A stretch of 8,175 nucleotides of DNA, taken from assembly GCA_030601715.1 (NCBI GenBank), contig JAUWBL010000036.1:1-8175 (forward strand), written 5' to 3'. This document shows positions 5,577 to 8,175 of this stretch, one piece after another. Numbering within the stretch: the stretch's first letter is position 1; every line of letters begins with the position of its first letter. The position numbers and the translations under genes were made by a program. This stretch comes from Candidatus Geothermarchaeota archaeon (GTDB taxonomy: Archaea; Thermoproteota; Nitrososphaeria; Geothermarchaeales; JAUWBL01). The notes under the pieces are model-generated. The model was not told where the DNA came from. It was given only the letters and a program-made list of their open reading frames with translations, and searched no databases.

Positions 5577-7597
5577 GGACATGGTTGCGCAGAAGGCTTC
5601 GGGCAGGGGGGAGAGCCTCCTGCCACGGTTCGACGGGGAAGGGGAGGGGAGGGGGTGGCACTCCGAAGGTTGCTATCGTTGGAGCTCCCAACGTGGGGAA
5701 GAGCGTCGTGTTCAATCAGCTGACGGGGAAGTACGTCACGGTGTCCAACTACCCCGGCACAACGGTAGAGATCGCGACCGGAAAGGGGCAGGTGCAGGGC
5801 GGGGATGTCTCGGTCTTCGACACGCCCGGGATGTACTCGATGTTCCCCATCACCGACGATGAGAGGGCGGCGAGGGCGATTCTCCTTGAGATGGCCCCAG
5901 ACGTGGTTGTTCACGTTGTAGACGCCAAGAATCTGGAGTTGAGGCTTCCCCTCACCCTCCAGTTGTTGGACGCCGGTTTCAGGGTGGTGTTGGACTTGAA
6001 CATGTCGGACGAGGCTGAGAGGGCCGGAGTGAGGATCGATGTCTCCAGGTTGGAGAGAGAGCTCGGCATAGGTGTTGTCGAGACCGTGGCGACCTCAGGG
6101 GAAGGCATCGGATCACTCAGGGCTGTGGTAGCCAAGGCCCTGGCTGATTCGGAGGTTGGAGATGGCCTCGTAGTGAGGTTTGATACGGAGGTGGAGGCTG
6201 CCCTTTCGGCGATAGTTGAGCGGCTGCGGGGTGAGCATCCTCTGTCGCCAAGGATGCTGGGGCTGTTGCTCCTTCAAGGTGATGCGGAGATCTGGGAGAG
6301 GGTGAGAAGCGGAGGGGGAGATTACGATGGAGTCTTACAGGTCGTTCGCGGAGCCGAGCAAAGGTTCAACCATTCCTTGAGCTACGACGTGGCGATGAGG
6401 TACCAGAAGGCCGCGACCGCGCTGACGGAGAGGACGGTGCAAGCTGAGCCGGTGACGAGATTGGGGTTCGGGGAGAGGCTTAGCCGGATCCTGATAAGGC
6501 CGCTGACGGGCATCCCTATCCTCCTGCTGATCCTCTACGTGGGCTTGTATCAGTTCGTCGGGGTGTTCGGTGCTCAGACCCTTGTGGATTTCCTAGAGGG
6601 CACGGTGTTCAGAGGGTTTGTGAACCCCGCGGTTGAGGGAGTCGTGCTGAGCCATGTACCCTCGGAGCCGATTCAGCAGCTATTGGTCGGTGAGTATGGC
6701 GTCGTCACTTTAGGGGTCACCTACGCCGTCGCGCTTATCCTCCCGATAGTGGCAACCTTCTTCCTGGCGTTTTCGATTCTAGAGGATAGCGGCTACCTGC
6801 CGCGGCTGGCGATGCTGATTGACCGGGTGTTCAAAGCGATCGGCCTCAACGGGAGGGCTGTGATCCCCATGGTTCTGGGGTTCGGCTGCGCCACCATGGC
6901 CACCCTCGTCACCAAGACCTTGGAGACGAAGAGGGAGAAGATGATTTCGACGATGCTCCTCGCGCTTGCGATACCTTGCTCGGCCCAGCTCGGGGTCATC
7001 TTCGCCATGCTCTCGGTTACGCCGAGCTATCTGCTCATCTGGGGAGGTTCGGTGTTGTCCGTCTTTATGCTGATCGGTTTCCTTGCGTCGAGGCTGATGC
7101 CTGGAGAAAGGCCCTACTTTTATATGGAGATGCCGCCGTTGAGGCTGCCCAAGTTGTCGAACGTCTTGGTGAAGACGTATTCGAGGGTCCAGTGGTACTT
7201 TCTGGAGGTATTCCCCCTCTTTGTGCTTGCCAGCGTGATGATCTGGGTGGGCCAATTGACGGGGATCTTCGATGTCATCGTAAAGGGTTTGGAGGCGCCC
7301 ACGATGGCCATCGGGTTGCCTTCGGAGGTTGCTGTGGCCTTCCTCTTCGGCTTCTTCAGGAGGGACTATGGAGCCTCTGGCCTCTACCATCTGAGTGAAG
7401 GCGGAGCGTTGGCGGGCTCGTCCCTCGTGGTGGCGGCGGTGACCCTGACTCTGTTCATGCCTTGTGTAGCGCAGTTCTCGGTCATGGCGAAGCAGAGGGG
7501 TTTGAAGACGGCCGTTGCGATGGCGCTCTTCATCTTTCCATTCGCCTTCGCCATCGGGTTCCTCCTAAACTCTGTTCTGACGGTTGTGGGTGTCTAG
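5573..7597 (+). CDS. feoB: Ferrous iron transporter FeoB
   Basis: The 674-residue membrane protein imports Fe(II), gated by its cytosolic G domain. The G domain shows G1 GAPNVGKS (37-44), the switch SNYPGTTVE (58-66), G3 DTPG (83-86), G4 NMSD (143-146) and G5 SGEG (175-178). A helical linker (about 190-300) follows, then about nine hydrophobic segments from 311 to 670. The two pore or Gate regions read DSGYLPRLAM to GFGCATMAT (Cys439) and PCSAQLGV (Cys469). A later GFFRRDYGASGLY and MPCVAQF (Cys631) mark the FFRRDYG-type FeoB variant rather than the E. coli GFGCNVPA form. GTG 5573 overlaps the dtxR stop. About 30 residues rich in Arg and Gly precede the G domain; only TTG 5585 offers a slightly later start. 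There is no FeoA gene; a FeoA-like domain is fused to the upstream regulator. The zinc-ribbon gene follows after two bases. Confidence 0.96.
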   Translation: MRTWLRRRLRAGGRASCHGSTGKGRGGGGTPKVAIVGAPNVGKSVVFNQLTGKYVTVSNYPGTTVEIATGKGQVQGGDVSVFDTPGMYSMFPITDDERAARAILLEMAPDVVVHVVDAKNLELRLPLTLQLLDAGFRVVLDLNMSDEAERAGVRIDVSRLERELGIGVVETVATSGEGIGSLRAVVAKALADSEVGDGLVVRFDTEVEAALSAIVERLRGEHPLSPRMLGLLLLQGDAEIWERVRSGGGDYDGVLQVVRGAEQRFNHSLSYDVAMRYQKAATALTERTVQAEPVTRLGFGERLSRILIRPLTGIPILLLILYVGLYQFVGVFGAQTLVDFLEGTVFRGFVNPAVEGVVLSHVPSEPIQQLLVGEYGVVTLGVTYAVALILPIVATFFLAFSILEDSGYLPRLAMLIDRVFKAIGLNGRAVIPMVLGFGCATMATLVTKTLETKREKMISTMLLALAIPCSAQLGVIFAMLSVTPSYLLIWGGSVLSVFMLIGFLASRLMPGERPYFYMEMPPLRLPKLSNVLVKTYSRVQWYFLEVFPLFVLASVMIWVGQLTGIFDVIVKGLEAPTMAIGLPSEVAVAFLFGFFRRDYGASGLYHLSEGGALAGSSLVVAAVTLTLFMPCVAQFSVMAKQRGLKTAVAMALFIFPFAFAIGFLLNSVLTVVGV

Positions 7598-7599
7598 CT

Positions 7600-7782
7600 T
7601 TGCTGTGTTCCTTTTGTGGGCACGAGTTCGATTTAGGAGATGCAGGGGCGGCCTGTGTGGGTTGTCCTCTCGTTGGGTCGTGTAGGCTTGTGCGGTGTCC
7701 ACGGTGCGGCTTTGAAACCACGGCGGAGCCTTGGCTCGTGAAGGCGTTGAGGAGATGGAGGGGACGCAAGGCTGAGGCTTAG
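7600..7782 (+). CDS. Small seven-cysteine zinc-ribbon protein of the feo operon
   Basis: This 60-residue soluble protein carries CSFC (3-6), CVGC (19-22), Cys28 and CPRC (33-36), plus His8. This is enough for one or two zinc or Fe-S sites. It ends in a Trp/Arg-rich basic helix (EPWLVKALRRWRGRK). Similar small ribbons, with the GCPL-C-LVRCPRCG pattern, sit directly after feoB in many anaerobes and archaea as I recall; their role is not established. A FeoC-like accessory or regulatory role is an inference from position only. TTG 7600 begins two bases after the feoB stop. It is preferred because the next in-frame ATG (7462) would overlap feoB by more than 130 bases, and GTGGGTG just upstream is a weak ribosome binding site. 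Its stop overlaps the next gene by 11 bases. Confidence 0.8.
   Translation: MLCSFCGHEFDLGDAGAACVGCPLVGSCRLVRCPRCGFETTAEPWLVKALRRWRGRKAEA
7757..7762 (+). promoter_or_regulatory. Ribosome binding site pointing to a CTG start for the last gene
   Basis: GGAGGG lies nine bases before CTG 7772. In that frame there is no ATG, GTG or TTG between the stop at 7748-7750 and a GTG deep inside the domain, so CTG is the only codon compatible with a complete N-terminus. Confidence 0.45.
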
Positions 7783-8175
7783 AGAAGAGGTCGAGGAGTT
7801 CCTCGAGGCGCTCTGGATCACGAGCGAGGAGGATAAAGCCGAGCATCGGATCGATGAAGATGAGGCTGTTCTGGAGGAACTGGAAGAAAAGGGCTTAGTG
7901 TTCACGGAGGGCGAAGCAGTTCGGCTGACGGCTGAGGGGCGGGAGCTGGCGAGGAACGTAGTGAGGCGGCACAGGCTGGCGGAGAGGCTCTTGGTGGATC
8001 TTTTGGATGTGGGGCGGGAGGACGTCGAGGGTCCGGCGTGTCGGTTCGAGCACGTTTTGAACCAGGGTGTCGACGACAGGATCTGCACCCTCCTAGGGCA
8101 TCCCCCGACCTGTCCCCATGGAAAGCTAATCCCTAGGGGGCGCTGTTGTGAGGAGGGGCGGTCGTCGGTCAACAG
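7772..8175 (+). CDS. 3'-partial DtxR-like protein with divergent DNA-binding region and Cys-rich tail
   Basis: About 134 residues are visible, open to the right edge. The N-terminus MRLREEVEEFLEALWI matches the first DtxR helix, and KGLVFTEGEAVRLTAEGRELA is the wing. RRHRLAERLL (65-74) and CRFEH (90-94) form the metal/dimerisation helices, followed by ICTLLGHPPTCPHGK and GRCC (104-126). That Cys-rich tail is shared, as I recall, by a DtxR-like subfamily found after feoB. Cys90, Glu93 and His94 match DtxR Cys102, Glu105 and His106, while the position of His98 is Glu86. Between SEEDK and EELEEKGLV only about a dozen residues replace the usual helix-turn-recognition helix, so DNA binding is doubtful. 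No ATG, GTG or TTG fits; CTG 7772, nine bases after GGAGGG, is the probable start, overlapping the ribbon gene stop by 11 bases. A sequencing error upstream is an alternative. Confidence 0.8.
   Translation, partial: MRLREEVEEFLEALWITSEEDKAEHRIDEDEAVLEELEEKGLVFTEGEAVRLTAEGRELARNVVRRHRLAERLLVDLLDVGREDVEGPACRFEHVLNQGVDDRICTLLGHPPTCPHGKLIPRGRCCEEGRSSVN

Noticed and set aside
5102..5914. Minus-strand 270-codon frame opposite dtxR and feoB
   Set aside because: It is antisense to two well-supported genes, is Ser/Thr/Pro-rich and has no motif.
7633..8172. Minus-strand 179-codon frame at the right edge
   Set aside because: It is Ser-rich and antisense to the zinc-ribbon and DtxR-like genes, which carry diagnostic motifs.

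Overview
The window (about 58-60% G+C by eye) looks archaeal. It has TATA-like elements 25-35 nt upstream of several first genes and no bacterial -35/-10 pairs that I could see. GTG and TTG starts are frequent and ribosome binding sites are GGAGG-type. The proteins look archaeal in flavour: an IscS lacking the PLP lysine, an IscU with a fused extra domain, DtxR-type regulators and an FFRRDYG-type FeoB. I cannot name the lineage.

Left half, all on the minus strand (transcribed right to left): a CBS-domain IMP dehydrogenase (guaB, 1301-2749), a membrane-anchored DUF411-type metal-binding protein (624-1133), an unrecognised protein of about 101 residues (210-515), and the first 36 codons of a gene running off the left edge (1-108). 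Gaps of roughly 80-170 bases separate them, so they need not be one operon.

A divergent control region of about 200 bases (2750-2959) separates guaB from the right half, which is all on the plus strand. First come a cysteine-desulfurase-like iscS (2960-4123) and an iscU with a C-terminal MIP18/DUF59-like domain (4148-4786). After a 127-base gap holding a TATA box and a perfect palindrome comes a tightly packed iron block: a DtxR-family regulator with a fused FeoA-like domain (4914-5576), feoB (5573-7597), a 60-residue seven-cysteine zinc-ribbon protein (7600-7782), and a second, unusual DtxR-like protein cut by the right edge (7772 to the end).

Read together, the right half couples Fe(II) import and its metal-dependent control to Fe-S cluster assembly. 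The most striking point is that the iscS product keeps the mobile-loop cysteine and most PLP-pocket residues but has Leu where the Schiff-base lysine should be. Its partner scaffold carries a fused domain. The pair may work as a scaffold complex rather than a standard desulfurase/acceptor pair. No tRNA, rRNA, CRISPR array, insertion sequence or phage gene was seen.
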